A stretch of 64,000 nucleotides of DNA from an uncultured Bacteroidia bacterium (GCA_902800045.1 CADCCZ010000001.1:1097346-1161345), one strand, 5' to 3'. Positions 17,033 to 26,960 are shown, counted from the stretch's first letter. Notes: generated by a model not told the origin, from the sequence alone. Numbers and translations: made by a program.

Positions 17033-18511
17033 ATGGTAATACCAGACAGAATAAAGCAGCTGACCGAAATCGCACTGAAGGACAAAGTCCTAACTTTTGT
17101 AGAGCGAGAAACCATAATAAACGAGGGAATCAAGGAAGGAATTCCCGCCGAAGAGATTAACGAATACCTCAACAAGTCGCTGGAGGCAAAAATAAGCAGC
17201 ATGGCAAAGGAAGACCTCGACCACTGCCCCAGCTGCGGAGCGCAGATTCCGCTAATTTCGGACACCTGCCCGTATTGCGGCTACGAGTACGACAAATTTA
17301 AACATAGCAGCGGACATGGCAACTCAAGCAGAATTACAGGCGACGATGTAAATGTCATCGCAAACGAAAATGCGAAAACCTGTCCCGACTGCGGAACGCC
17401 ATTTCCGCTCATCAGCAACATCTGCCCCACCTGCGGACACATTCTGCACGAACAAACCGACTCGGACCTGAACATCCGGAACCTTATAAACTCAATGAAC
17501 GAGTACATCGAAGGAATGAAACTCACACACAAGACGACTTTCAAGGAAGTCCTTTCGTTCCGAAAAGAAATGGTGATGCTTTATGTCGGTGCGCTTGTAT
17601 TCCTAATGGCAATAATATCGCAATTCGAAGTCAGCGATACAGTTACGGGAATCTTTGGACTAATATCAATTGTGCTCTTTGTTCTTGCATTCAGGGGACT
17701 TAAGAACAGAAACGTTGAAGAATCACCTGTTGCAAAAGAGGACTCGCAATTCTACCTCTTCCTTAGCTTCTACGAAATGTACACCCGCCATGTAGATTCG
17801 CTTTACGGGAAAAACCATGAAGCAAAAGAAGTCCTTGCCCAATTCGGCAAAATGATAGACGAAGTAAAGGAAAACAAAAGGAAAAACCGCAACAAGCTCG
17901 TGCTAATGCTTGTGGCGATCACCTTGGTGTCTATACCGATACCATTCCTGTTGCCTCATCATAAATATGAATATGACACTACTAATCTGCCAAAAGAAGT
18001 TCTCACCCAAGATCCTATATTGTACGAAGAAAACAAGGCTGAATTTGCGAAATACTATGAACTGAGCAGCCGTACAACCAGAATCAAGGCGACCAACGAA
18101 ATCAACTACCCCACAAGTAGAACCCCATACTTAAAAGCTAATTCTACTGCCAATCTGCATGCCGATATAATATCACGCAACTGGCTTCTTAACGATAGCG
18201 CAATCACACATTTCAAGATTAGGCTCGACAATGTTGAATTGTCGTCAACCGGACGGGCGAACCACAGCGCCGACACGCTTTTGCCATTCGGCATAGTATT
18301 GTTTACAAAGGACTACGAAGTCATAACAGGCCTGCCACCTATTTTGCTGGATGTGTATGCAGGTGACAGTACCGACTTTTACAATACCAAAGAAATTATC
18401 GAAAAAGGCAAGGGCAAATGCCGAGTTAACTTTGTCAGCTACAAAACTACCAACGACTTCGAACTCGTAAAACAAGCCCTCGACAGCGCATACTATTTCA
18501 TGATAATGTAA
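17033..18511 (+). CDS. Membrane protein with two N-terminal zinc ribbons
   Basis: 492 residues. Two CxxC-x10-CxxC zinc ribbons are visible: Cys65/68/79/82 (CPSCGAQIPLISDTCPYCG) and Cys117/120/131/134 (CPDCGTPFPLISNICPTCG); their shared PLIS motif suggests a duplication. Membrane segments lie at about 179-222 (two) and 287-306. The last 185 residues are soluble and probably periplasmic. The first 60 residues look like a short SHOCT/helical region. No family is recognised. It is followed at 24 bases by a second membrane protein with a similar two-part layout, and then by a transglutaminase lipoprotein. Confidence 0.7.
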   Translation: MVIPDRIKQLTEIALKDKVLTFVERETIINEGIKEGIPAEEINEYLNKSLEAKISSMAKEDLDHCPSCGAQIPLISDTCPYCGYEYDKFKHSSGHGNSSRITGDDVNVIANENAKTCPDCGTPFPLISNICPTCGHILHEQTDSDLNIRNLINSMNEYIEGMKLTHKTTFKEVLSFRKEMVMLYVGALVFLMAIISQFEVSDTVTGIFGLISIVLFVLAFRGLKNRNVEESPVAKEDSQFYLFLSFYEMYTRHVDSLYGKNHEAKEVLAQFGKMIDEVKENKRKNRNKLVLMLVAITLVSIPIPFLLPHHKYEYDTTNLPKEVLTQDPILYEENKAEFAKYYELSSRTTRIKATNEINYPTSRTPYLKANSTANLHADIISRNWLLNDSAITHFKIRLDNVELSSTGRANHSADTLLPFGIVLFTKDYEVITGLPPILLDVYAGDSTDFYNTKEIIEKGKGKCRVNFVSYKTTNDFELVKQALDSAYYFMIM

Positions 18512-18535
18512 TAAGCAACCTTAAAACCGAAGAAA

Positions 18536-19444
18536 ATGGACACAAACAAAAATAATTTCCAGGTATTAATGCAAAGTAACGAAAAAGTACTTACTGGATT
18601 CAAAAACAAATATCCGCGCAACATGAGCGATGTAATCGATCATAATGTCCCCAAAATAGTTATAACATTGTCTATCATATTGTTTGCTGGCATTCTGACT
18701 TTCAATATAATTATTGGTGCGATGGCGATATTGATGGGTCCTATGCTTCTCTCGTTCGGATTAAAACTGAAGAAAAAGGAAAGCGAAAAGAAGGCAGACA
18801 CACGAGTCGACAAACTCACAGCCAAGGAAATCATAGATATTAATGACAAATTAAAAATTAAATACGGCGACTATCCCGACGTAAAGGAATACATTGAAAA
18901 ATTCAAAGCGCAGACAAGGCAAGTGGATATGCACAAGAAAAAGCTAATCAGTAGATTCAACACCTGGTACACCATTGTGATTATTGCAATATCTGTGACC
19001 TTCTTCTGTATGATGATTGTAAACTTGAAGGATCGCCTTTCACATTTTAGTATTCCACAAAAAGCAGACGTATTCTCCAGTATCCTTAAAATCGAAAACA
19101 ACGAGCCTTTGCTAACACTTACACCTTTCGACTCTCAGGTTGCAGATGGCTACGAAATCGAAAATCAAAACCTTGATTTCTACATGACAGACTATCGCTA
19201 CATAAGCACAAAGGGTGTAAAAATCGATGGTGCTACTCCCGACGACGAATTCATTCTGTGGATTGTTGACAGCACTGGCAACAGTTTCGACAGATGTCCG
19301 CAATTCAACTTTAAATGCACCGACGAAATTATCGAAGCACAGCCAAGGTACTACAAAAGCGACTTCACACTGCTGAACGCCTTTGTAAACTTAAAGGACA
19401 ATGCTAAAAATCTGAAATTCAAGATTGAAAAAGTTGAGGAATAA
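18536..19444 (+). CDS. Membrane protein of unknown function
   Basis: 302 residues. Two hydrophobic segments at about 38-75, a charged helix at 78-140 (KKKESEKKADTRVDKL, YPDVKEYIEKFKAQTRQ) on the cytoplasmic side, a third membrane segment at about 143-165, then a 135-residue C-terminal domain likely in the periplasm. The layout (paired helices, cytoplasmic helix, single helix, outer domain) parallels the last 320 residues of the gene just before it, so the two may be diverged paralogues or partners. No zinc ribbon here. It ends 4 bases before the start of the transglutaminase gene. Confidence 0.65.
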   Translation: MDTNKNNFQVLMQSNEKVLTGFKNKYPRNMSDVIDHNVPKIVITLSIILFAGILTFNIIIGAMAILMGPMLLSFGLKLKKKESEKKADTRVDKLTAKEIIDINDKLKIKYGDYPDVKEYIEKFKAQTRQVDMHKKKLISRFNTWYTIVIIAISVTFFCMMIVNLKDRLSHFSIPQKADVFSSILKIENNEPLLTLTPFDSQVADGYEIENQNLDFYMTDYRYISTKGVKIDGATPDDEFILWIVDSTGNSFDRCPQFNFKCTDEIIEAQPRYYKSDFTLLNAFVNLKDNAKNLKFKIEKVEE

Positions 19445-19448
19445 TACC

Positions 19449-22070
19449 ATGAAACGACTTATATCACTTGCAATCGCAGCTATTATAATCTCTCTTGTAT
19501 CCTGCAAGAAGGACAACGAGCAACATTTCATTACCGACGAGGCATATCGTTCGCAGGTAGAAACCGACTTTGAGGCGCGCAAGGAACTTGCCAAAGGTCG
19601 TAGCACGGAACTTTTTTCGGTTTTCGATGAGAAACTTTCGCTCGAGGAAACCGAAGCCCTGAAATTCCTGTACGCCTACATGCCCTACAGCGACCTTGCC
19701 GACTACGACGGCAAGTTTTTCCTTAATCAGGTGAAATACGCATTCAAGGCACGCGACTTTTTCTCGTGGGGAAAAAGTATACCCGAAGATATTTTTCGCC
19801 ATTTTGTGCTTGTGTATCGTGTCAACAACGAAAACCTTGACACCGCCAGAATGTTCATTTTCAATGAAATAAAAGACCGCATAAAAGATTTGTCAATGTA
19901 CGATGCCGCACTCGAAGTAAACCACTGGTGCCACGAAAAGGTATGCTACAGGGCTGCAGATGCACGAACTTCCGCGCCATTGGCAACAATACGGACCTCG
20001 TTCGGACGCTGCGGCGAAGAATCGACATTCACCGTTACTGCACTGCGAGCCGTAGGTATTCCTGCACGCCAATGCTACACACCGCGTTGGGCACACACCG
20101 ACGACAACCACGCATGGGTCGAAGTGTGGGTCGATGGCAAATGGTACTTCCTCGGTGCATGCGAACCCGATGCCAAACTCGACATGGGATGGTTTTCGGC
20201 ACCTTCAACCCGTTGCATGATGGTACACTCAAACGCTTTCGGCAAGTACAAGGGCAACGAGGAAATAAACTTCAGGGGAGAATTGTTCTCGAAAATCAAC
20301 ATGCTCCCCAACTATACCGATACCAAGAAGATAACCGTGACAGTAGCCGACGAAAACGGAAATCCAGCGGAGAATGCCAAGGTAAAATTCAAGCTCTACA
20401 ATTATGCCGAATATTATCCTATTTCGTCGAGCGAAACCGACAAGGACGGCAAGGCAAGCCTAACTACTGGACTTGGCGACCTGCTCATCTGGGCAAGCAA
20501 GGACGGCAAATACGACTATGCAAAGATTGATGTCAGGGAAAATGACGCTATAACATTGAAACTCAACCATACATCGGGCAAAGAATACGAAGAGGACTTT
20601 GATATTGTTCCGCCGGCAGGACGCCCCGTTACAACCAACGTCACCCCCGACGAAGCCGACAAGAACAACAAGCGTCTGTCGTACGAAGACTCGTTGCGCA
20701 ACGCCTACCTTAAGACTTTCCCGACCGACGAGGAAATTGCAAAAATCGAAAACAAGAACCTTACACCAGAGCTAATTCACGAAATCTTGAAGAAAAGCGA
20801 AGGTAACTACAAGGAAATCACCGCATTCTTGAACGCCCACAAGGAAAAGAATGAAAATCTATTCCTTTACAGTTTCCTAAGTTCGTTGTCGGACAAGGAT
20901 TTACGCGACTGCGAAGCCAAAACTCTCAACCAGCATTTAGTGGAATACGACGGCAAATATCCTGTCAGTGTTTTCCAGAAGGGCATTCTGCCAGCACGCA
21001 TCGAAGTGGAGATGATTCGTCCGTGGCGACAATTCCTAAAAGAAAATCTTAGCAAGATTCTTGGAGCAGCACCCTCCTACTCAGACATTTTGGAATGGAC
21101 GAAAGCCAACATCCAGACCGACACCGAAGGCAATTACTTCAACTGCCCGATTTCGCCACGCGGAGTCTTTGAACTTCGCCACGCTGATAGCCGCTCTCGC
21201 GACATTTTCTTCGTCGCAGCCTGCCGTGCGCTGAATATTCCAGCATACCTAGACAATGCGACTCGCCAAATTTTCGTGTATGACAACAACGACTGGCAGA
21301 TTGTCGCAATGGAAGATGCCAAACCCGTTGCAAAAACTGGCAAACTTATTCTTAAATACAATGGTACAACGGAACTAAAACCGCAATACTGGACACACTA
21401 CACCATTGCCAAGTTCGAAGATGGCGACTTTACAACCTTCGACTACGAAGATGACCCGCGCGTTGCCCAGTTCCCAGTAGAACTTGAACTCGAAGAAGGC
21501 TACTATATGCTTTCCACCGGCAACCGCTACAGCGACGGCGAAGTATTGTCGCACCTCGAGTTCTTCAACATAAAGCAAGGCGAAACCATGGAACGCGAAG
21601 TGAAGATTCGTCCATTGGTTCAGCGCGAAAAGGAATTCTACGGATTCATTTCCAGCGACAGTCAAATAGAAGCAGACGGTAAAACCATAAATTTGAACGA
21701 CTTGGCAAAAGACAAACCATTGGTTCTCTGCTTCATTGACCCAATCCGCGAACCTACAAAGCATACCTTGAAGGAATTTGGTGCAATGCGTGAAACCTAC
21801 GAAAAATGGAACGGCAACATACTGATGGCTGTGCCAGCAGAGAAACTGACAGAACCTTTTTCTGCCGAAAAATGGAATCTTCCAAAGCAAACCATTGTTA
21901 CAACCGACACAAATGGACTTATGGAAAAAATTCTAACCGACACCAAGCAGCAATTCAACGACAATCTTCCGCTAATCTTCATTGTTGAAGCCAACGGCAA
22001 GATAATTTTCCGTTCCGACGGCTACAGGATTGGAACAGCGGAACTTATATACAAAAGCATAACCGACTAG
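19449..22070 (+). CDS. Transglutaminase-like lipoprotein with C-terminal thioredoxin-like region
   Basis: 874 residues from the ATG at 19449, which gives a lipoprotein signal (LISLAIAAIIISLVSC). The transglutaminase core shows the full triad: Cys188 in FGRCGEES, His221 in NHAWVEVWV and Asp241 in GACEPD. An Ig-like or carboxypeptidase-regulatory-like domain follows (about 292-370), then a second diverged transglutaminase-like region (about 530-640, with DSRSRDIFFVAACRALNIPAY). The last 140 residues (DKPLVLCFIDPIREPTKHTLKEF) look thioredoxin-like but no CxxC is present. Bacteroidota proteins of this kind sit on the outer membrane and probably act as peptidases or bind peptides; the substrate is unknown. 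Confidence 0.82.
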   Translation: MKRLISLAIAAIIISLVSCKKDNEQHFITDEAYRSQVETDFEARKELAKGRSTELFSVFDEKLSLEETEALKFLYAYMPYSDLADYDGKFFLNQVKYAFKARDFFSWGKSIPEDIFRHFVLVYRVNNENLDTARMFIFNEIKDRIKDLSMYDAALEVNHWCHEKVCYRAADARTSAPLATIRTSFGRCGEESTFTVTALRAVGIPARQCYTPRWAHTDDNHAWVEVWVDGKWYFLGACEPDAKLDMGWFSAPSTRCMMVHSNAFGKYKGNEEINFRGELFSKINMLPNYTDTKKITVTVADENGNPAENAKVKFKLYNYAEYYPISSSETDKDGKASLTTGLGDLLIWASKDGKYDYAKIDVRENDAITLKLNHTSGKEYEEDFDIVPPAGRPVTTNVTPDEADKNNKRLSYEDSLRNAYLKTFPTDEEIAKIENKNLTPELIHEILKKSEGNYKEITAFLNAHKEKNENLFLYSFLSSLSDKDLRDCEAKTLNQHLVEYDGKYPVSVFQKGILPARIEVEMIRPWRQFLKENLSKILGAAPSYSDILEWTKANIQTDTEGNYFNCPISPRGVFELRHADSRSRDIFFVAACRALNIPAYLDNATRQIFVYDNNDWQIVAMEDAKPVAKTGKLILKYNGTTELKPQYWTHYTIAKFEDGDFTTFDYEDDPRVAQFPVELELEEGYYMLSTGNRYSDGEVLSHLEFFNIKQGETMEREVKIRPLVQREKEFYGFISSDSQIEADGKTINLNDLAKDKPLVLCFIDPIREPTKHTLKEFGAMRETYEKWNGNILMAVPAEKLTEPFSAEKWNLPKQTIVTTDTNGLMEKILTDTKQQFNDNLPLIFIVEANGKIIFRSDGYRIGTAELIYKSITD

Positions 22071-22128
22071 CAGAGAAAACGACAATTGTTCGAATAAATT
22101 TGTTTACTTTGCACAAAAATAAAAAGCA

Positions 22129-23088
22129 ATGATAGTAGTAACTGGAGCAGCAGGATTCATAGGCAGCAACTTGGCAGCCACACTGATAGAACGCGGATAT
22201 ACCGACCTTGTTTTGTCGGACGACTTTACGCGCGAAGAGAAAAAAGGCAACTTCGAGAACAAAAAGGTTAAGTTCGTCAACCGCAACGACTTTGCCGACT
22301 GGCTTGATGCCAATCACAAGCAAGTGGAGACGATTTTTCACCTCGGCGCACGAACAGACACCACAGAGTTCGACTTGTCGCTGCTGTTGAAAATGAACAC
22401 CGAATACACCAAGATGCTCTGGGAAAAATGCTGCAAATACGGCATTCCCTTCCTCTACGCATCATCGGCGGCAACATACGGAATGGGCGAAAATGGCTTT
22501 TCAGACACCACAGACCCCAACATTTTGAAGCCGCTCAACCCTTACGGCATTTCGAAGAACGAGTTCGACAAGTGGATGCTCGCACAGGAACGCAAGCCGT
22601 TTTTCTGGGCTGGATTCAAGTTTTTCAATGTGTATGGCCCAAACGAGTACCACAAGGGACGCATGGCTTCGGTAATTATGCACGCCTTCAACCAGATAAA
22701 TGCGACAGGAATGCTTAAGCTTTTCCGCTCGCACCGTCCCGACTACGCCGACGGCCAGCAAAGCCGCGACTTCGTGTATGTGAAGGATGTCGTCGATGTG
22801 CTGATATACTTCATGGAAACGCGCAAGCACAGCGGCATCTACAACCTTGGCACTGGCAAAGCCCGTCCGTTCAACGACCTAGGCAAAGCCACTTTTGCAG
22901 CCATGGGCTTAGAGCCGAACATTACATACGTCGACACACCAGCTGACATCCGCGACAAGTACCAGTACTTTACCGAAGCCGACATAACCTCTCTGCGAAA
23001 AGCAGGCTACACTGCCGAATTCCACAGCCTTGAAGACGGTGTGAAAGACTATGTACAGAACTACCTTGCAGGACATAAATACAGATAG
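22129..23088 (+). CDS. hldD: ADP-L-glycero-D-manno-heptose-6-epimerase
   Basis: 319 residues, the normal size. NADP-binding loop GAAGFIGSN at residues 6-14, then LVLSDDF, FHLGARTDTTE, YASSAATYG, and the catalytic Tyr/Lys pair in YGISKNEFDKW. The C-terminal part has FVYVKDVVDVLIYF and NLGTGKARPF. The enzyme epimerises ADP-D-glycero-D-manno-heptose for the lipopolysaccharide inner core, in the cytoplasm. A TTACTTTG box at 22104-22111 lies 17 bases before the start, so this gene may begin a new transcript (hldD-meaB-proX). Confidence 0.93.
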   Translation: MIVVTGAAGFIGSNLAATLIERGYTDLVLSDDFTREEKKGNFENKKVKFVNRNDFADWLDANHKQVETIFHLGARTDTTEFDLSLLLKMNTEYTKMLWEKCCKYGIPFLYASSAATYGMGENGFSDTTDPNILKPLNPYGISKNEFDKWMLAQERKPFFWAGFKFFNVYGPNEYHKGRMASVIMHAFNQINATGMLKLFRSHRPDYADGQQSRDFVYVKDVVDVLIYFMETRKHSGIYNLGTGKARPFNDLGKATFAAMGLEPNITYVDTPADIRDKYQYFTEADITSLRKAGYTAEFHSLEDGVKDYVQNYLAGHKYR

Positions 23089-23092
23089 CCCA

Positions 23093-24205
23093 ATGGAAGA
23101 CAACAAAAGGTTCATAGGAGAAGTCGAGGAAAGCAAGGCCGACAACAGCGCTCTTGCCGTAAACGATGGCGTATCGCAGCCACCTCAGGTAAATCCCAAC
23201 ATTGCAAGATTCCGCAGGCACAAGGCACAACACACTGCAGACGAATACATTGCAGGCATATTGCGTTCCGACATAAATATTCTCGGTCAGGCAATAACAA
23301 TGGTTGAGAGCGTAAGACCGGAACACCAAGCCATTGCCCAAAAAATTATCGAAGGTTGCCTCCCGCATTCTGGAAAGTCGATACGAATTGGCATAACCGG
23401 TGTTCCTGGTGCTGGCAAAAGCACTTTCATTGAAGCACTTGGAGTAAAAATCTGCGACCTAAACCATAAACTTGCCGTACTTGCCGTTGACCCGAGCAGC
23501 GAACGAAGCGGCGGCTCCATACTTGGAGACAAGACCCGTATGGAGAACCTAACCTCCCACCCCAACGCCTTTGTACGTCCTTCGCCATCAGCAGGTTCGC
23601 TAGGTGGTGTAGCACGTAAAACCCGTGAAACCATAATTCTCTGCGAAGCCGCAGGATTCGACACCATATTCGTCGAGACGGTTGGCGTTGGACAGTCGGA
23701 AACCGCAGTACATAGCATGGTTGACTTCTTCTTGCTACTGCTCGTCACTGGCGCAGGCGACGACCTGCAAGGCATAAAGCGCGGCATCATGGAAATGGCC
23801 GACGCAATAGCAATCACCAAAGCCGACGGCGAAAACATCACACGAGCACAACTTGCCAGTACGCAGTACCAGAACGCACTCCATTTGTTCCCAATACCAA
23901 AGTCGCGCTGGACACCGATAGCAACAACCTGCTCAGCTCTTTCGGGTGCGGGAATCATGGACATCTGGGAGATGATTACCAAATATGTAGCCCACACAAA
24001 TGCAAACGGATACTTCGACTACAACCGCAACGAACAGGCAAAATACTGGCTCTACGAAACTATAAACGAAGCAATTAAGAACAGTTTCTACCAAAACGAA
24101 AAGATTATAGAGAGCCTTCCCGACTACGAAAGAAAAGTTCTCGACAACAAAATAAGCAGTTTCGTAGCCGCACACGAACTACTTGCAAAATACTTCGAAA
24201 AATGA
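23093..24205 (+). CDS. meaB: Methylmalonyl-CoA mutase-associated GTPase MeaB
   Basis: 370 residues from the ATG at 23093, 4 bases after hldD; an in-frame start at 23051 would lie inside hldD. Walker A is GITGVPGAGKST, with LAVLAVDPSS, RSGGSILGDKTRM, FVRPSPSAGSLGG, IFVETVGVGQSE and ITKADGEN, all diagnostic of the MeaB/ArgK G3E GTPases. MeaB protects and loads adenosylcobalamin into methylmalonyl-CoA mutase. No mutase gene lies in this window, so its partner is encoded elsewhere. The ProX gene overlaps its end by 4 bases. Confidence 0.93.
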   Translation: MEDNKRFIGEVEESKADNSALAVNDGVSQPPQVNPNIARFRRHKAQHTADEYIAGILRSDINILGQAITMVESVRPEHQAIAQKIIEGCLPHSGKSIRIGITGVPGAGKSTFIEALGVKICDLNHKLAVLAVDPSSERSGGSILGDKTRMENLTSHPNAFVRPSPSAGSLGGVARKTRETIILCEAAGFDTIFVETVGVGQSETAVHSMVDFFLLLLVTGAGDDLQGIKRGIMEMADAIAITKADGENITRAQLASTQYQNALHLFPIPKSRWTPIATTCSALSGAGIMDIWEMITKYVAHTNANGYFDYNRNEQAKYWLYETINEAIKNSFYQNEKIIESLPDYERKVLDNKISSFVAAHELLAKYFEK

Positions 24206-24711
24206 TTGGACAGGAAATAGTTTACAAGGCATTAGCCGACTTAAACATAAAATTTGAGTATTACGAATCACCACGCGACTTCTCATCGGAAGACGACGGA
24301 GCATTCTGGAAACGCATTGGTGCCTGCCGTTGCAAGAACCTATTTATGCGCAACCACAAGGGCAACCAGCACTACCTGCTCATTTCCGACTACTACCGCG
24401 ACATAAATATCCACGCCATCGAGCACAAGCTTAAGCAGGGAAAAATTTCGTTCGCATCGCAGGAACGCATCGACAAGTGGATTAAAGGTACGATTGGGGC
24501 AATTTCAGTCTTTTCGTTACTCAACGACACCGAAAACCACACCATTGCATTCATCGACAAGACTTTGCTCACCAAAGGACACCTAACCTTCCTGCCAAAT
24601 CAACTCAACGCATTGATTTCCATAAGTACAGACGATTTTGTAAGAATACTCGACTACAGCGGCAACAAGTATGAGTTTGTGGATCTGGAAGTTGCAGATG
24701 ATATAGAATAA
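24202..24711 (+). CDS. proX: ProX-like prolyl-tRNA editing protein (YbaK superfamily)
   Basis: 169 residues. It matches free-standing ProX proteins: FEYYESPRDFS near the start, RCKNLFMRNHKGNQHYLLISDY, ISFASQERIDKWIKGTIGAISVFSLLND and FIDKTLLTKGHLTFLPN. The conserved lysine in CKNLF is the usual functional residue. It removes Ala (or similar) from mischarged tRNA(Pro). The start overlaps the end of meaB by 4 bases (ATGA). It ends against the convergent recX gene. Confidence 0.88.
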   Translation: MIGQEIVYKALADLNIKFEYYESPRDFSSEDDGAFWKRIGACRCKNLFMRNHKGNQHYLLISDYYRDINIHAIEHKLKQGKISFASQERIDKWIKGTIGAISVFSLLNDTENHTIAFIDKTLLTKGHLTFLPNQLNALISISTDDFVRILDYSGNKYEFVDLEVADDIE

Positions 24712-24712
24712 A

Positions 24713-25183
24713 CTATCGCAGCTTTGCCCAAACCTTTTCAACCAATTCTGGCTCAAAGCCCCTGCTATACGCAAATCGGAAAACCGAAGCCTTAATCTTA
24801 TATTCGTCATCGCCACGAACAGACTTAAGTTTCGATTTCAACAAACTTTCTATCAACGACATATAGGCGGATTCATCTATTTCGGACAGAGGCTCAGCCA
24901 TAATCTTATCAGAAATACCCTTTGCCAGCAAAGCCTGACGAATCTTAAGCCTACCCCATTTGTTGAACTTGAAAGCATCGGAGACAAAAGCCCGAGCGTA
25001 GCGGTCATTGTCAACGAATTTATCTTCCTTTAGGCTATCTATTATCTTTTCGACAACATCAGAATCGACATGCTGCTTAAATAAATAGGAACGAACATCG
25101 TTTTCGCACTTTTCGGCACGCGAGCAATAGGCTTGCGACTTTATGAGATATTTTTCGAAATCTTCGTTTTGCATAATTTTCAT
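24713..25183 (-). CDS. recX: Regulatory protein RecX
   Basis: 157 residues from the ATG at 25183 (25174 is possible; the longer start at 25201 lies in a palindromic repeat and is unlikely). RecX features are the N-terminal YCSRAEKCENDVRSYL, the central VVEKIIDSLKEDKFVDNDRYARAFVSDAFKFNKWGRLKIRQAL and repeated three-helix units. RecX binds RecA filaments and limits recombination. It is the last gene of the LytTR operon and is separated from DUF2797 by a palindrome. No recA is nearby. Confidence 0.88.
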   Translation of the reverse strand: MKIMQNEDFEKYLIKSQAYCSRAEKCENDVRSYLFKQHVDSDVVEKIIDSLKEDKFVDNDRYARAFVSDAFKFNKWGRLKIRQALLAKGISDKIMAEPLSEIDESAYMSLIESLLKSKLKSVRGDDEYKIKASVFRFAYSRGFEPELVEKVWAKLR

Positions 25184-25185
25184 TT

Positions 25186-25214
25186 TAGTGCACCGTTGCA
25201 CGCAACGATGCTAC
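25186..25214. repeat. Palindrome with CGTTGC/GCAACG core
   Basis: CGTTGC (25194-25199) and GCAACG (25202-25207) enclose AC. The minus strand begins GTAG at 25214. It fills the gap between DUF2797 and recX and is related to the elements at 12254 and 29696. Confidence 0.65.
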
Positions 25215-26005
25215 AAAATTTCCAATTTTACCTTATATCCAGAATGGCTGCGCACATTGAAGGCTATGCCATTGTCGAAAATCAGATATTGTCCCTTGAT
25301 GCCAGCCAGAACGCCTTCGATGCGATCGTACTTGTCGAGAGTGACAGCCTTTAGATTTGCAACAACTTGGTAAGGATATAATATTTCGAACACTGAATCG
25401 TCAAACGACTCGTAGATGCGCAAATCGTCTGGCAACAATGGCAACAGAGCCTTTTTCCGTTCAACCAAATCGATGTTAGGCTGTGAAAACAAAAGCATAC
25501 GCCGCCAGTTGGTCTTGTCGGCAATATGTTTTTTCATCTCGACCTCTATCTGTCCTGCAAGATTGCGGTTGGGCGTCTTTGCAAAGCGAACGGCAGCAAC
25601 AGCACCCTGGTCAATCCACCGCGTAGGAATCTGGTTGTAACGTGTAACGCCAACCTTCAAATCGCCAGTGTAGGCAAGGTAAACATAGTGGTCAATAAGC
25701 GAATATTTCTTCGACCATTCCATATCGCGCGAGATTCCAAGGTGCGACATATCCTTTTCGGGATTGAAAACGCCCTCGTCGCATTCGGGCAAGGTGGTGT
25801 AGCAATCGTAGCAATGCCCGTTCATATAGCTTTTCGAAGTCCGCTTTCCACACGACACACAATTTATTTCGTGCAGATATTCTATCATCAAGTGCTTACC
25901 TATCAATGCATTCATATCGATTTCTGCATCATTGGCAGAAAGGAAATAGCGGACAGGGAAACCATATTCGCTACGCATTTTCGATAGGTTAAGGTCGACT
26001 GTCAT
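25211..26005 (-). CDS. DUF2797 domain protein
   Basis: 264 residues. It carries the DUF2797 pattern: a Cys-rich knot (INCVSCGKRTSKSYMNGHCYDCY, plus ECDEG), HYVYLAYTGDLKVGVTRYNQIPTRWIDQGA, and a C-terminal beta-rich domain ending in IAFNVRSHSGYKV. Four or more cysteines suggest a bound zinc ion. The family has no established function. The start overlaps the upstream dehydrogenase gene by 4 bases, so the two are translationally coupled. Confidence 0.85.
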   Translation of the reverse strand: MTVDLNLSKMRSEYGFPVRYFLSANDAEIDMNALIGKHLMIEYLHEINCVSCGKRTSKSYMNGHCYDCYTTLPECDEGVFNPEKDMSHLGISRDMEWSKKYSLIDHYVYLAYTGDLKVGVTRYNQIPTRWIDQGAVAAVRFAKTPNRNLAGQIEVEMKKHIADKTNWRRMLLFSQPNIDLVERKKALLPLLPDDLRIYESFDDSVFEILYPYQVVANLKAVTLDKYDRIEGVLAGIKGQYLIFDNGIAFNVRSHSGYKVKLEIL

Positions 26006-26949
26006 AAATATTTAACCATCAAGATTTTATCCAATAGCACCTGAGCCAACTTTATCTTCGATTCGACCGTCCATCCTGCGATATGCGGCGACATTATAAC
26101 ATTGTCGCACTGCGCAAGATAGCGGAAATCGGGGTTGTCGGTCATCTTCTTAGTTGCCTCGAACGAAGTTTCCTCGTACTCAATGACATCCAGTCCAGCA
26201 GCAACAACCTTTCCCGACATCAAAGCATCTACCAATGCCGAAGTCTTTACCACTGGTCCGCGCGAAGCATTGAGCAAGACAAACGGATTTTTGAAACGTG
26301 CAATAAACTCAGCGTCAACCATATACTTAGTCTCGGCAGTAAGCGGGACATGCAAGCTCAGCACATCGGCATTTGCAAAAATCCCGTCAAGAGAAACTTC
26401 CTCGGCATAAGCGTCGGAATAATTAGTCTTATACTTGTCGTAGGCAAGCACCTTGCAACCAAAACCCGACAATTTGCGAGCAAACGACGAGCCCATATTT
26501 CCGTAGCCGATAATTCCCACAGTGCGGAAACCAAGTTCGCGACCACGGTTCATCTCGCGCTTCCACTCGCCAGCCTTCACCTGACGGTCGGCACGATTTA
26601 GGTTGTTTAGCAGCGACAAAAGCATCCCTACCGTATGTTCGCCAACAGCATCGCGGTTTCCTTCGGGAGAATTGAGGCATCTTATTCCCTTTGCTTCGCA
26701 ATATTCAACATCGATGGTTTCCATGCCGGCACCTACACGCGCAACATAGCGAAGAGATTTCGCAGCATCGACAAACTCACGGTCAATGTTTATGCGACTG
26801 CGCAACACAATGCCAAAGGCATCGCCAACCTCTGAAATTATTCGTTCACGGTTCCAGCTGGTAGCATCAACAACCTCGAAACCAGCATTTTTCAATCCAT
26901 CGGTTATTATTGTATGGACATCATCTATTATAAGGACTTTCTGTGGCAT
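26002..26949 (-). CDS. D-isomer-specific 2-hydroxyacid dehydrogenase (phosphoglycerate dehydrogenase-like)
   Basis: 315 residues, without the C-terminal ACT domain of long SerA enzymes. NAD-binding loop is VGIIGYGNMGSSFARKL (about 145-160). Catalytic features are the Arg in LLNASRGPVV, the Glu in GLDVIEYEETSFE and the His in MSPHIAGW. VARVGAGMETIDVEYCEAKGI is typical of the substrate-domain hinge. It likely oxidises or reduces a 2-hydroxy/2-keto acid in the cytoplasm; 3-phosphoglycerate is possible but not proven. It lies 11 bases downstream of the LytTR regulator and shares its promoter region. Confidence 0.85.
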   Translation of the reverse strand: MPQKVLIIDDVHTIITDGLKNAGFEVVDATSWNRERIISEVGDAFGIVLRSRINIDREFVDAAKSLRYVARVGAGMETIDVEYCEAKGIRCLNSPEGNRDAVGEHTVGMLLSLLNNLNRADRQVKAGEWKREMNRGRELGFRTVGIIGYGNMGSSFARKLSGFGCKVLAYDKYKTNYSDAYAEEVSLDGIFANADVLSLHVPLTAETKYMVDAEFIARFKNPFVLLNASRGPVVKTSALVDALMSGKVVAAGLDVIEYEETSFEATKKMTDNPDFRYLAQCDNVIMSPHIAGWTVESKIKLAQVLLDKILMVKYL

Positions 26950-26960
26950 ATTCTTTTGAT

